Below are positions 28,013 through 35,511 of a stretch of 64,000 nucleotides of DNA, piece after piece (position 1 is the first letter of the stretch; the number at the start of each line of letters is the position of its first letter). Position numbers and translations under genes: made by a program. The notes under the pieces are model-generated. The model was not told where the DNA came from. It made no database searches and saw only the letters and a list, made by a program, of their open reading frames with translations. This DNA is from Flavobacterium sp. CF136 (lineage in GTDB: Bacteria > Bacteroidota > Bacteroidia > Flavobacteriales > Flavobacteriaceae), in contig NZ_AKJZ01000021.1 of NCBI RefSeq assembly GCF_000282055.1, positions 42,838 through 106,837 of the forward strand, given 5' to 3'.

Positions 28013-29989
28013 ATGACTTTTAAAGAACAAATACAACAAGGAATTCCTTCCATATTACCTCAAAAAGCAGCATACGATCCGACTATTAATCATGCTCCAA
28101 AGAGAAAAGAAATACTTTCGGCAGAAGAAAAAAAACTGGCTTTAAAAAATGCATTGCGTTATTTCGAATCAAAACATCATGCCGAATTAATTACTGAGTT
28201 TTCAGAAGAATTAGAAACTTACGGACGCATTTATATGTATCGTCTTCGTCCGGATTACAGAATGTATGCGCGTCCAATTGACGAATATCCCGGAAAATCA
28301 TTGCAGGCAAAAGCCATTATGCACATGATTCAGAATAATTTGGATTATGCTGTGGCGCAACATCCACATGAATTAATTACATATGGCGGTAACGGAGCAG
28401 TTTTTCAGAACTGGGCACAGTATTTATTGACAATGCAATATTTGTCTGAAATGACAGATGAGCAGACTTTAACCATGTATTCCGGACATCCGATGGGATT
28501 ATTTCCTTCGCATTCAGAAGCTCCAAGAGTTGTGGTTACAAACGGAATGGTAATTCCGAATTACTCCAAACCGGACGATTGGGAAAAAATGAATGCATTG
28601 GGCGTTTCGCAATACGGACAAATGACGGCCGGAAGCTATATGTACATTGGTCCGCAGGGAATTGTTCACGGAACCACGATTACCGTTTTGAATGGTTTTA
28701 GAAAAATAAAACAAAACCCTGAAGGAAGTTTATTTGTAACTTCCGGATTGGGCGGAATGAGCGGTGCACAGCCAAAAGCCGGAAATATTGCAGGCTGTAT
28801 CACAGTTTGTGCCGAAGTAAATCCTAAAATTACTAAAATTCGCCATGAACAAGGCTGGATAAATGAAATCGTAACTTCGACCGAAGAATTGGTTAAGAGA
28901 GTAACTTCGGCGAAAGCCAATAAAGAAGTGGTTTCGATTGCCTATTTAGGAAACGTAGTTGATGTCTGGGAATGTTTCGATAAAGAAAACATCAAAATCG
29001 ATTTAGGTTCTGATCAGACCTCTCTTCATAATCCCTGGGCGGGCGGTTATTATCCGGTTGGAATTTCCTTTGAAGAAGCGAATGAGATGATGGCCAATAA
29101 TCCTGAATTATTCAAAGAAAAAGTTCAGGAAACTTTGCGTCGACATGCTTCAGCCATCAATAAACACACGGCTAAAGGAACTTACTTCTTTGATTACGGA
29201 AATGCCTTTTTACTTGAAGCTTCGCGTGCAGGTGCAGATGTAATGGCGAAAAATAATATAGATTTTAAATATCCTAGTTACGTTCAGGACATTATGGGAC
29301 CAATGTGTTTTGATTATGGTTTCGGACCTTTCAGATGGGTTTGTACGTCCGGAAAACCGGAAGATTTGCAAAAAACCGATACAATCGCTTCTCAGGTTTT
29401 GGAAGAAATGGCAAAAACGGCTCCGGATGAAATTCAGCAGCAAATGCAGGATAACATTAAATGGATCAAAGGTGCACAGGAAAATAAACTGGTTGTGGGT
29501 TCTCAGGCACGTATTTTATATGCAGATGCCGAAGGGCGTATTAAAATTGCAGAAGCTTTCAATCAGGCAATTGCGAAAGGCGAAATTGGAACCGTTGTTT
29601 TAGGACGCGATCATCATGACGTTTCCGGAACTGATTCTCCGTACAGAGAAACTTCAAATATCTATGACGGGTCTCGTTTTACGGCTGATATGGCGATTCA
29701 AAATGTGATTGGGGACAGCTTTAGAGGTGCTACGTGGGTCTCTATTCATAATGGCGGAGGAGTTGGCTGGGGAGAGGTTATAAACGGCGGATTTGGTATG
29801 GTTCTTGATGGTTCTAAAGAGGCTTCAAAACGTTTAGCATCAATGCTTTTCTGGGATGTTAACAACGGAATTTCAAGACGAAGCTGGGCCAGAAATGACG
29901 AAGCTATTTTTGCCATAAAAAGAGCTATGGAAGTGCAGCCTTTACTAAAAGTAACTTTACCTAATATAGTAGACGAAAGTTTATTTTAG
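28013..29989 (+). CDS. hutU: Urocanate hydratase
   Basis: 658 residues. Converts urocanate to imidazolone propionate in histidine degradation, using NAD+ as electrophile. Characteristic sequences: YGGNGAVFQNWAQYLLTM, MYSGHPMGLFPSHSEAPRVV, MTAGSYMYIGPQGIVHGTT, TSGLGGMSGAQPKAGNIAGC (NAD-binding glycine loop) and FDYGFGPFRWVCTSG with the conserved Cys near residue 449. It is longer than the approximately 555-residue E. coli-type enzymes, consistent with the Bacteroidota/eukaryote-like long form. No other hut gene lies in this window, so the pathway is split. Confidence 0.95.
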   Translation: MTFKEQIQQGIPSILPQKAAYDPTINHAPKRKEILSAEEKKLALKNALRYFESKHHAELITEFSEELETYGRIYMYRLRPDYRMYARPIDEYPGKSLQAKAIMHMIQNNLDYAVAQHPHELITYGGNGAVFQNWAQYLLTMQYLSEMTDEQTLTMYSGHPMGLFPSHSEAPRVVVTNGMVIPNYSKPDDWEKMNALGVSQYGQMTAGSYMYIGPQGIVHGTTITVLNGFRKIKQNPEGSLFVTSGLGGMSGAQPKAGNIAGCITVCAEVNPKITKIRHEQGWINEIVTSTEELVKRVTSAKANKEVVSIAYLGNVVDVWECFDKENIKIDLGSDQTSLHNPWAGGYYPVGISFEEANEMMANNPELFKEKVQETLRRHASAINKHTAKGTYFFDYGNAFLLEASRAGADVMAKNNIDFKYPSYVQDIMGPMCFDYGFGPFRWVCTSGKPEDLQKTDTIASQVLEEMAKTAPDEIQQQMQDNIKWIKGAQENKLVVGSQARILYADAEGRIKIAEAFNQAIAKGEIGTVVLGRDHHDVSGTDSPYRETSNIYDGSRFTADMAIQNVIGDSFRGATWVSIHNGGGVGWGEVINGGFGMVLDGSKEASKRLASMLFWDVNNGISRRSWARNDEAIFAIKRAMEVQPLLKVTLPNIVDESLF

Positions 29990-29997
29990 CTAATAGT

Positions 29998-30021
29998 GTC
30001 ATCCTGAGAGAAGTCGAAGGA
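29998..30021 (+). repeat. Dispersed 24-nt repeat (GTCATCCTGAG...), downstream of hutU
   Basis: Second copy of the element at 27793-27816, 23 of 24 identical, same orientation, starting 9 nt after the hutU stop. Confidence 0.6.
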
Positions 30022-30116
30022 TGATGAAAAAAAAAAGGGCTTCAACTAAGTTTATCCTAAGCGAAGATGAATGGACTCAGCCTGACAAAAAATTGTGAAC
30101 ATTAAATCTTAAACAT

Positions 30117-30653
30117 ATGAAAACATTCAAATTAGTACCGATTTTTCTGCTTTTAATACTAACTTCATGCAGTACCGTTAGTGTTTATTCTGATTATGAT
30201 AAAAACGTAGATTTTGCACCTTATAAGACTTATGCTTTTTTTAAGCCCGGAATTGATAAGGTCGAGATTTCTGATTTGGATAAAAGACGTATTCTTCATG
30301 CAATAGATACTGAAATGCAGGCTAAAGGGTTTACCAAAAGCGAAAACCCGGATTTATTAGTAAATATTTTTACCAAATCAAGAGAGCAGGTAAATGTAAA
30401 CCAATTTAGTGCCGGATGGGGTTACGGTTGGGGTTGGGGATGGAATCCTTACATGATGTACGGAGGACAGCCTATGATTTCTACTTCTACCGAAGGGACA
30501 TTATATATTGATCTCATTGATGCCAAAAAGAAAGAAATGATCTGGCAGGGTGAAGGTATTGGAAACCTGACTAAAAACGTTAATAAAAAAGACGAAAAAG
30601 TAGCCGAATTTGTAAACAAAATTTTAGCGCAATATCCACCCGTAAAAAAATAG
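30117..30653 (+). CDS. DUF4136 lipoprotein
   Basis: 178 residues. Lipoprotein signal LLLILTSCSTVSV. DYDKNVDFAPYKTYAFF and GTLYIDLIDAKKKEMIWQGEGIG are the two characteristic blocks of DUF4136. Between them is a Gly/Trp-rich WGYGWGWGWNPYMMYGG segment. Membrane-anchored periplasmic or outer-membrane protein of unknown role. Monocistronic as far as can be seen. Confidence 0.85.
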   Translation: MKTFKLVPIFLLLILTSCSTVSVYSDYDKNVDFAPYKTYAFFKPGIDKVEISDLDKRRILHAIDTEMQAKGFTKSENPDLLVNIFTKSREQVNVNQFSAGWGYGWGWGWNPYMMYGGQPMISTSTEGTLYIDLIDAKKKEMIWQGEGIGNLTKNVNKKDEKVAEFVNKILAQYPPVKK

Positions 30654-30676
30654 TTTTCAGTCGCAGTTTTCAGTTT
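30652..30676. repeat. 25-nt intergenic repeat, inverted copy of 25328-25352
   Basis: Exact reverse complement of the sequence at 25328-25352, overlapping the DUF4136 stop codon by 2 nt. Confidence 0.7.
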
Positions 30677-30723
30677 TCCAAAAAAACTAAAAACAGTTTC
30701 TGAATTCTTCTAAAAATAATTAA

Positions 30724-30731
30724 TACATTTG
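30724..30731 (+). promoter_or_regulatory. -7 element of the ilvA leader transcript
   Basis: TACATTTG fits TAnnTTTG and ends 17 nt before the leader-peptide ATG, so transcription would start just ahead of the attenuator. Confidence 0.6.
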
Positions 30732-30748
30732 TTTTTCTAACAAAACAA

Positions 30749-30805
30749 ATGACAAACTTAAACAACAATAACATCATAATTAGCATTATTGCAATTCAGC
30801 AATAA
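30749..30805 (+). CDS. ilvA leader peptide (Ile-rich)
   Basis: An 18-codon ORF, MTNLNNNNIIISIIAIQQ, with six Ile codons among codons 9-16, in an untranslated region 185 nt before ilvA. It lies between a -7 promoter element and a Rho-independent terminator. Ribosome stalling at the Ile codons when Ile-tRNA is scarce would control ilvA, whose product makes the first isoleucine-specific intermediate. The choice of amino acid matches the downstream enzyme, which is strong circumstantial support. Confidence 0.8.
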   Translation: MTNLNNNNIIISIIAIQQ

Positions 30806-30872
30806 TGGCGAGGTGTTATATAAATTTAAATCAATATAATTTATTAAACCTCCCAAATCGGGAGGTTTTTTT
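30785..30872 (+). promoter_or_regulatory. Transcription attenuator of ilvA
   Basis: Three parts can be seen. First, a pause-type hairpin within the leader peptide: ATTATTGC (30785-30792) pairs with GCAATAAT (30799-30806), overlapping the Ile codons and the stop. Second, a GAGGT segment (30810-30814) complementary to ACCTC (30848-30852), giving a short candidate antiterminator. Third, a terminator: AAACCTCCC (30846-30854), loop AAATC, GGGAGGTTT (30860-30868) and a T-run to 30872. The antiterminator and terminator share the left arm and so exclude each other. Confidence 0.75.
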
Positions 30873-30895
30873 ATTTAATGAATAATTAAAAAACA

Positions 30896-30976
30896 GCCAC
30901 GAATTGCACGAATTAACACAAATTATTTTTTGCTATTAAATAAAAAAAATTAGAGCAAATTTGTGTAATTCGTGGC
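30896..30976. repeat. REP-like inverted repeat (CCACGAATT type), copy 2
   Basis: GCCACGAATT (30896-30905) pairs with AATTCGTGGC (30967-30976). Inner arms ACACAAATT and AATTTGTGT (near 30916-30924 and 30958-30966) extend the palindrome around an AT-rich loop. The element ends 13 nt before the ilvA ATG and includes the alternative GTG at 30972. It belongs with 21184-21283 and 36806-36855. Confidence 0.75.
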
Positions 30977-30989
30977 AAAAACAAACATT

Positions 30990-32234
30990 ATGAATCTATT
31001 TAACGAAGTACTGAATGCAAAAAAGCAACTCGAAAATGTAGTTGCCGCTACTCCGCTCACACAAAACCTGAATCTTTCTGACGAGTTTAAATCGACTGTT
31101 TTATTAAAAAGAGAAGATTTACAAATTGTCCGTTCGTATAAAATCAGAGGAGCATACAACAAAATTTCTTCGTTAACCGATGATGAAAAAGCAACAGGAA
31201 TTGTATGTGCCAGCGCAGGAAATCATGCACAGGGCGTAGCATATTCCTGCAACTTGCTTCATATAAAAGGCAAAATTTATATGCCGAAAACAACTCCGAA
31301 GCAGAAAGTAAAGCAAGTGCAATTATTTGGAAAATCATTTGTTGAAATCGTTCTGACCGGAGATACTTTTGATGATGCTTATGCTTCGGCTACTGCGGAT
31401 GCCATAAAAAATCATAAAATTTTCATTCATCCTTTTGATGATTTAAAAGTTATTGCAGGTCAGGGAACTGTTGGTTTAGAAATCCTGGACAGCTGCAAAG
31501 AACCAATTGATTATGTTTTTGTTCCGATTGGCGGCGGCGGACTGGCTTCCGGATTATCTGAAGTTTTTAAACATTTAAGTCCTAATACCAAAATTATTGG
31601 TGTTGAGCCTAAAGGTGCTCCATCAATGAAAAATTCTATTCAGGAAAATAAAAATATAGCACTAAAAACCATTGATAAATTTGTTGACGGAGCCGCCGTA
31701 AAACAAGTTGGCGATATGACTTTTGAAATCTGCCGTGAAAATCTTGACGATATTATTTTAGTTCCCGAAGGAAAGGTTTGTACCACGATTTTGAGATTAT
31801 ACAATGAAGAGGCAATGGTTGTAGAACCCGCCGGAGCTTTGACAATTGCAGCTTTAGATTTTTATAAAGACAAAATAAAAGGTAAAAACGTAATCTGTGT
31901 TGTAAGCGGAAGTAATAACGACATTGAAAGAACTGCCGAAATAAAAGAACGCTCCTTGCTCTACGAAGGATTGATGCATTATTTTATGATTCAGTTTCCG
32001 CAGCGTCCGGGAGCACTAAAAGAATTCGTTAATAATATTTTAGGACCTGATGACGACATTACTTATTTTCAGTTTGCAAAGAAAACCAGTCGTGAAATGG
32101 GTTCAGTTGTAGTTGGATTAGAACTGAAAAACAAAAAAGACATTCTTGCCATTAAAATGAATATGACAAAAAATGGTTTTGAATTTCAATATCTGAATGA
32201 TAATCAGGATTTGTTTACGCAACTGATTGGTTAA
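30990..32234 (+). CDS. ilvA: Threonine dehydratase (biosynthetic, isoleucine pathway)
   Basis: About 414 residues from the ATG at 30990. A GTG at 30972 would also be in frame but lies in a palindromic repeat, so the ATG is preferred. PLP enzyme converting threonine to 2-oxobutanoate. Motifs: LQIVRSYKIRGAYNKI with the PLP Lys near residue 50, CASAGNHAQGVAYSC, VFVPIGGGGLASGLS, and VVSGSNNDIERTAEI. The C-terminal GLMHYFMIQFPQRPGALKEF to the end is a single ACT-like regulatory domain, expected to bind isoleucine. Expression is probably controlled by the upstream attenuator. No ilvBNCD genes adjoin. Confidence 0.95.
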   Translation: MNLFNEVLNAKKQLENVVAATPLTQNLNLSDEFKSTVLLKREDLQIVRSYKIRGAYNKISSLTDDEKATGIVCASAGNHAQGVAYSCNLLHIKGKIYMPKTTPKQKVKQVQLFGKSFVEIVLTGDTFDDAYASATADAIKNHKIFIHPFDDLKVIAGQGTVGLEILDSCKEPIDYVFVPIGGGGLASGLSEVFKHLSPNTKIIGVEPKGAPSMKNSIQENKNIALKTIDKFVDGAAVKQVGDMTFEICRENLDDIILVPEGKVCTTILRLYNEEAMVVEPAGALTIAALDFYKDKIKGKNVICVVSGSNNDIERTAEIKERSLLYEGLMHYFMIQFPQRPGALKEFVNNILGPDDDITYFQFAKKTSREMGSVVVGLELKNKKDILAIKMNMTKNGFEFQYLNDNQDLFTQLIG

Positions 32235-32257
32235 AATTAATTCCGCTTTTTGTTTTT

Positions 32258-32328
32258 AACTTTGAGATTCTCTGTGTAATCTTTGTGTAACTTTGCGTAA
32301 TTGCTTTTTCACAGAGATTCACAAAGTT
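32258..32328. repeat. REP-like inverted repeat (CTTTGAGATTCTCTGTG type)
   Basis: AACTTTGAGATTCTCTGTG (32258-32276) pairs with 32310-32328 at 17 of 19 positions. The loop holds TGTAATCTTTGTGTAACTTTGCG, written here as two repeats of CTTTG(T/C)GTAA. A TAACTTTG match to the -7 consensus (32288-32295) is inside the loop and may serve the haemoglobin gene. Confidence 0.7.
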
Positions 32329-32375
32329 TTCGCAAAACTTCACTAAGAAAAGTAATTATTCTTATTCTAAAAAAC

Positions 32376-32756
32376 ATGGCGACTCAAGATATTTCCAACA
32401 TTGAAGACATTAAAATTTTAGTAAATACATTTTACGATAAGGTACAAAAAGACGATTTAATTGGCCCAATATTCAATCAGAAAATGATGGGAAGATGGCC
32501 AGAACATCTGGAGAAAATGTATCGCTTTTGGCAAACTATTCTTTTAGAAGAACATACTTATTCAGGAAGTCCTTTTCCTCCACATAAACAATTACCGGTA
32601 AACCAATCTCATTTCAATCGATGGATGGAAATTTTCACCTCAACTGTAGATTCTTTATTTGTTGGAAAATTAGCCGAAGAAGCAAAGGTCAGAGCAGCAA
32701 ATATGGCGTATATGTTTAATTATAAAATTGAATATTTTAGGAATTTGGAGAAATAA
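32376..32756 (+). CDS. Group III truncated haemoglobin
   Basis: 126 residues from ATG 32376; an upstream in-frame start at 32301 would add 25 residues lacking haemoglobin character and lying in a repeat. Small 2-over-2 globin: LVNTFYDKVQKDDLIGPIF (helix A/B), WPEHLEKMYRFWQTILL (CD/E region, with Phe/Trp typical of group III) and FPPHKQLPVNQSHFNRWMEIF with the proximal His in helix F. Likely handles NO, O2 or sulfide; substrate not shown by the sequence. Confidence 0.88.
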   Translation: MATQDISNIEDIKILVNTFYDKVQKDDLIGPIFNQKMMGRWPEHLEKMYRFWQTILLEEHTYSGSPFPPHKQLPVNQSHFNRWMEIFTSTVDSLFVGKLAEEAKVRAANMAYMFNYKIEYFRNLEK

Positions 32757-32856
32757 GTAAAAATCCGCTCAAATTAATATTTGCTTTCAATACCAAAATA
32801 TGATTACTTTTAAATCAAACAAAAAGTCCCATAACCTGTAAAAATCTCATTTGAAT

Positions 32857-33297
32857 ATGAAAAAAATTCTGTTCCTTTTATTATGTATTTTCTTTTTTAG
32901 CCTTGCTAATGCACAATCTTCTGCAAAAACCAGCTTATATAAAGGTACAGTTGACGGAAAAACACCAGTAACATTTTACATAAAAACTGAAGAAAACCCA
33001 TGTACAGCTGATTTGATGTATACCGCAATTTATCGTTATGACAAATCAGGGAGCTGGATACAATTAGACATTACTCAAAATAAAAAAAGCGAAAACAAAT
33101 TTGTATTAGTAGAACATGGATTTACCGGCGTAATGATCCTAAAAAAAGAAAGCAATACTTTTAGTGGTTTATGGATAAGTCCTGACACTAAAAAACAATT
33201 AAAAATAGACGTAAAGGAAGTTCTTATGACTAAAAAAGAAATTGAAAATTACGAGAAAAAAATGGAGAAAATAAATTATGAAAATAATGACTGTTAA
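32857..33297 (+). CDS. Secreted protein, unknown
   Basis: 146 residues from the ATG at 32857; a TTG at 32851 is also in frame. A clear signal peptide (MKKILFLLLCIFFFSLANAQ) is followed by a beta-rich 125-residue mature part beginning SSAKTSLYKGTVDGKTPVTF, with MILKKESNTFSGLWISP in the middle and a Lys/Glu-rich coiled C-terminus. A single Cys occurs at about 48 of the mature chain and one at the end. I recognise no family. Flanks are unrelated monocistronic genes. Confidence 0.6.
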   Translation: MKKILFLLLCIFFFSLANAQSSAKTSLYKGTVDGKTPVTFYIKTEENPCTADLMYTAIYRYDKSGSWIQLDITQNKKSENKFVLVEHGFTGVMILKKESNTFSGLWISPDTKKQLKIDVKEVLMTKKEIENYEKKMEKINYENNDC

Positions 33298-33441
33298 AAG
33301 ACATTTGTTTTTCCTTGCTTTTGAGATAAATCAATGAAAAATGTAACAAAAAATGGTTTTAAATATTTTTTTTGTAATTAACAGCAAAAAATAGCGTCTG
33401 AAATTCGTAATTTTACATTCTAATCTACAACGATTTTCAAA

Positions 33442-35187
33442 ATGAATCCAACAATTGAAACAAATCCGTTATTAGAACGATTGCCAAAACATTTAAAACA
33501 ATTTATTAAGCCTCAGGATTATAGTGATTATACTCCAATCAATCAGGCGGTTTGGCGTTATGTGATGCGTAAAAATGTGGATTATTTATCGAAAGTTGCA
33601 CATCATTCCTATTTAGAAGGTTTACGAAAAACAGGAATCGAAATTGATTCGATTCCGAGCATGTATGGCATGAACCGAATTCTGACCGAAATCGGCTGGG
33701 CTGCCGTTGCTGTTGATGGGTTTATTCCGCCCAATGCTTTTATGGAATTTCAGGCGTATAACGTTTTAGTTATCGCATCAGACATCAGACAATTAGAACA
33801 TATCGAATACACACCAGCTCCGGATATCATTCACGAAGGTGCCGGTCATGCCCCTATTATTGCGAATCCGGAATATGCAGAATACCTGCGCCGTTTTGGA
33901 GAAATTGGCTGTAAAGCGATTTCATCTCATAAAGATTATCAAATGTATGAAGCGATCCGGTTACTTTCGATTTTGAAAGAAGCCGAAGATACGCCACAAC
34001 AAAAAATTGATGAAGCCGAAAAAGCGGTTGCCGATTTACAAAATAATATGGGCGAATTATCAGAGATGGCTCAGATTCGAAACCTGCATTGGTGGACAGT
34101 TGAATATGGCCTGATTGGAACTGTCGAAAATCCTAAAATTTATGGTGCCGGATTGCTTTCTTCAATTGGTGAAAGTGCCTGGTGCATGACAGATAATGTA
34201 AAGAAAATTCCTTATGATATCTCAGCTGCGAATCAGAATTTTGATATTACCCAATTACAGCCTCAATTATATGTAACACCAAATTTCTCTTATTTAAGTT
34301 TGATTTTAGAAGAGTTCGCCAACAAAATGGCTTTGCGAACCGGAGGGCTTTCGGGGCTTAATAAATTGATTCATTCGAATGCTTTAGGTACAATTGAATT
34401 AAGTACAGGTCTACAGATTTCCGGTGTTTTTACCAAAGTAATTGAAGAAGAAGGAAAACCTGTTTACATTCAGACAACCGGAAAAACCGCTTTATCCTAT
34501 CGCGAAAAAGAATTAGTCGGTCATGGTACCCTGACACATTCTGAAGGATTTGGAAGCCCGATCGGAAAACTGAAAGGCTTTAATTTAGCCATAGAAGACA
34601 TGAGTCCAAAAGACTTGCAAGCGTACAATATTGTTGAAAATGAAACTGTAAAATTAGAATTTGAAGGCAATATTATAGTTGAAGGTGAAATCATCACTGG
34701 CTCCAGAAATTTACATGGAGAAATTATCCTGATTAGTTTCAGGAATTGTACTGTAACTCATGGTGAGGAAGTTTTGTTTCAGCCAGAGTGGGGAAATTAC
34801 GATATGGCGATTGGAAAAAAAGTCGTTTCGGCATTTTCCGGTCCTGCCGATGTAAATAGTTTTGACTTAATTAATACAGTTCCTAAAACTACAACTATTA
34901 AAGCAAAACATACTGACAAGCGTGATGCTCTGGAAATTTTATATCAGACCGTACGCATGATTAGAGAAAATAAAGATTCTAAATCAGAACTAAAAGCTGT
35001 TTTTGAAAAAATAAAAAAAGATCATCCTGCCGATTGGCTGCTTTCTGTAGAAATTGCAGAACTTTTGAAGGATTCAGATGAAAAACAATTATTATCGGAA
35101 GTCCTGGTATATCTTGACCAGCTAAAAGAAAAACGTCCTGAAATAGCGCATTTAATTTCCGGCGGATTGGATTTGATTTTTGTGTAA
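33442..35187 (+). CDS. Aromatic amino acid hydroxylase (phenylalanine 4-hydroxylase type) with long C-terminal extension
   Basis: 581 residues. A pterin- and iron-dependent hydroxylase converting phenylalanine to tyrosine. The iron ligands are in PDIIHEGAGHAPIIAN (His at about 131 and 136) and WWTVEYGLIG (Glu near 219); RNLHWWTVEYGLIGTVENPKIYGAGLLSSIGE is the usual catalytic block. Residues beyond about 340 form an extra domain absent from short bacterial phenylalanine hydroxylases, containing ELVGHGTLTHSEGFGSPIG and a regulatory-looking helical C-terminus. Long forms of about 580 residues are typical of Bacteroidota. No pterin recycling gene lies nearby. Confidence 0.9.
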   Translation: MNPTIETNPLLERLPKHLKQFIKPQDYSDYTPINQAVWRYVMRKNVDYLSKVAHHSYLEGLRKTGIEIDSIPSMYGMNRILTEIGWAAVAVDGFIPPNAFMEFQAYNVLVIASDIRQLEHIEYTPAPDIIHEGAGHAPIIANPEYAEYLRRFGEIGCKAISSHKDYQMYEAIRLLSILKEAEDTPQQKIDEAEKAVADLQNNMGELSEMAQIRNLHWWTVEYGLIGTVENPKIYGAGLLSSIGESAWCMTDNVKKIPYDISAANQNFDITQLQPQLYVTPNFSYLSLILEEFANKMALRTGGLSGLNKLIHSNALGTIELSTGLQISGVFTKVIEEEGKPVYIQTTGKTALSYREKELVGHGTLTHSEGFGSPIGKLKGFNLAIEDMSPKDLQAYNIVENETVKLEFEGNIIVEGEIITGSRNLHGEIILISFRNCTVTHGEEVLFQPEWGNYDMAIGKKVVSAFSGPADVNSFDLINTVPKTTTIKAKHTDKRDALEILYQTVRMIRENKDSKSELKAVFEKIKKDHPADWLLSVEIAELLKDSDEKQLLSEVLVYLDQLKEKRPEIAHLISGGLDLIFV

Positions 35188-35511
35188 AAACAATACTACA
35201 AACATGTACTGAACAAAAAATAAGGATATTTATATTCCTTACTATATCCCCGCATTTTCAATTTATTAGTTCCCTACTTATAAGTTAGTTATAACAAAAC
35301 GTTTAAGTTAAAAATATATTTTTAACTTATTTTTAATTTATATTAATTATTAATCTTCTTCTTTTTTATGATTTTTTTTGTCAAATAAAAAATATACTTT
35401 ATACTTGTGGTCAAATTAACCATTAGAAAAACAGGTGTCATTTGTAATTGAAATTCTTGCAATGTGAACCTGACTTACTAAAACTATAACAAATTATTTA
35501 ACCATTTTTTT
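35188..35511. other. AT-rich region before the GH5 glucanase gene
   Basis: 324 nt without an ORF. A TATACTTG sequence near 35400 is one base off the -7 consensus. The long untranslated leader after it (about 100 nt) is typical of regulated polysaccharide genes, but no repressor site was seen. Confidence 0.4.

Noticed and set aside
30972..30989. GTG start of ilvA
   Set aside because: The codon is part of a palindromic repeat and the ATG at 30990 begins the conserved protein.
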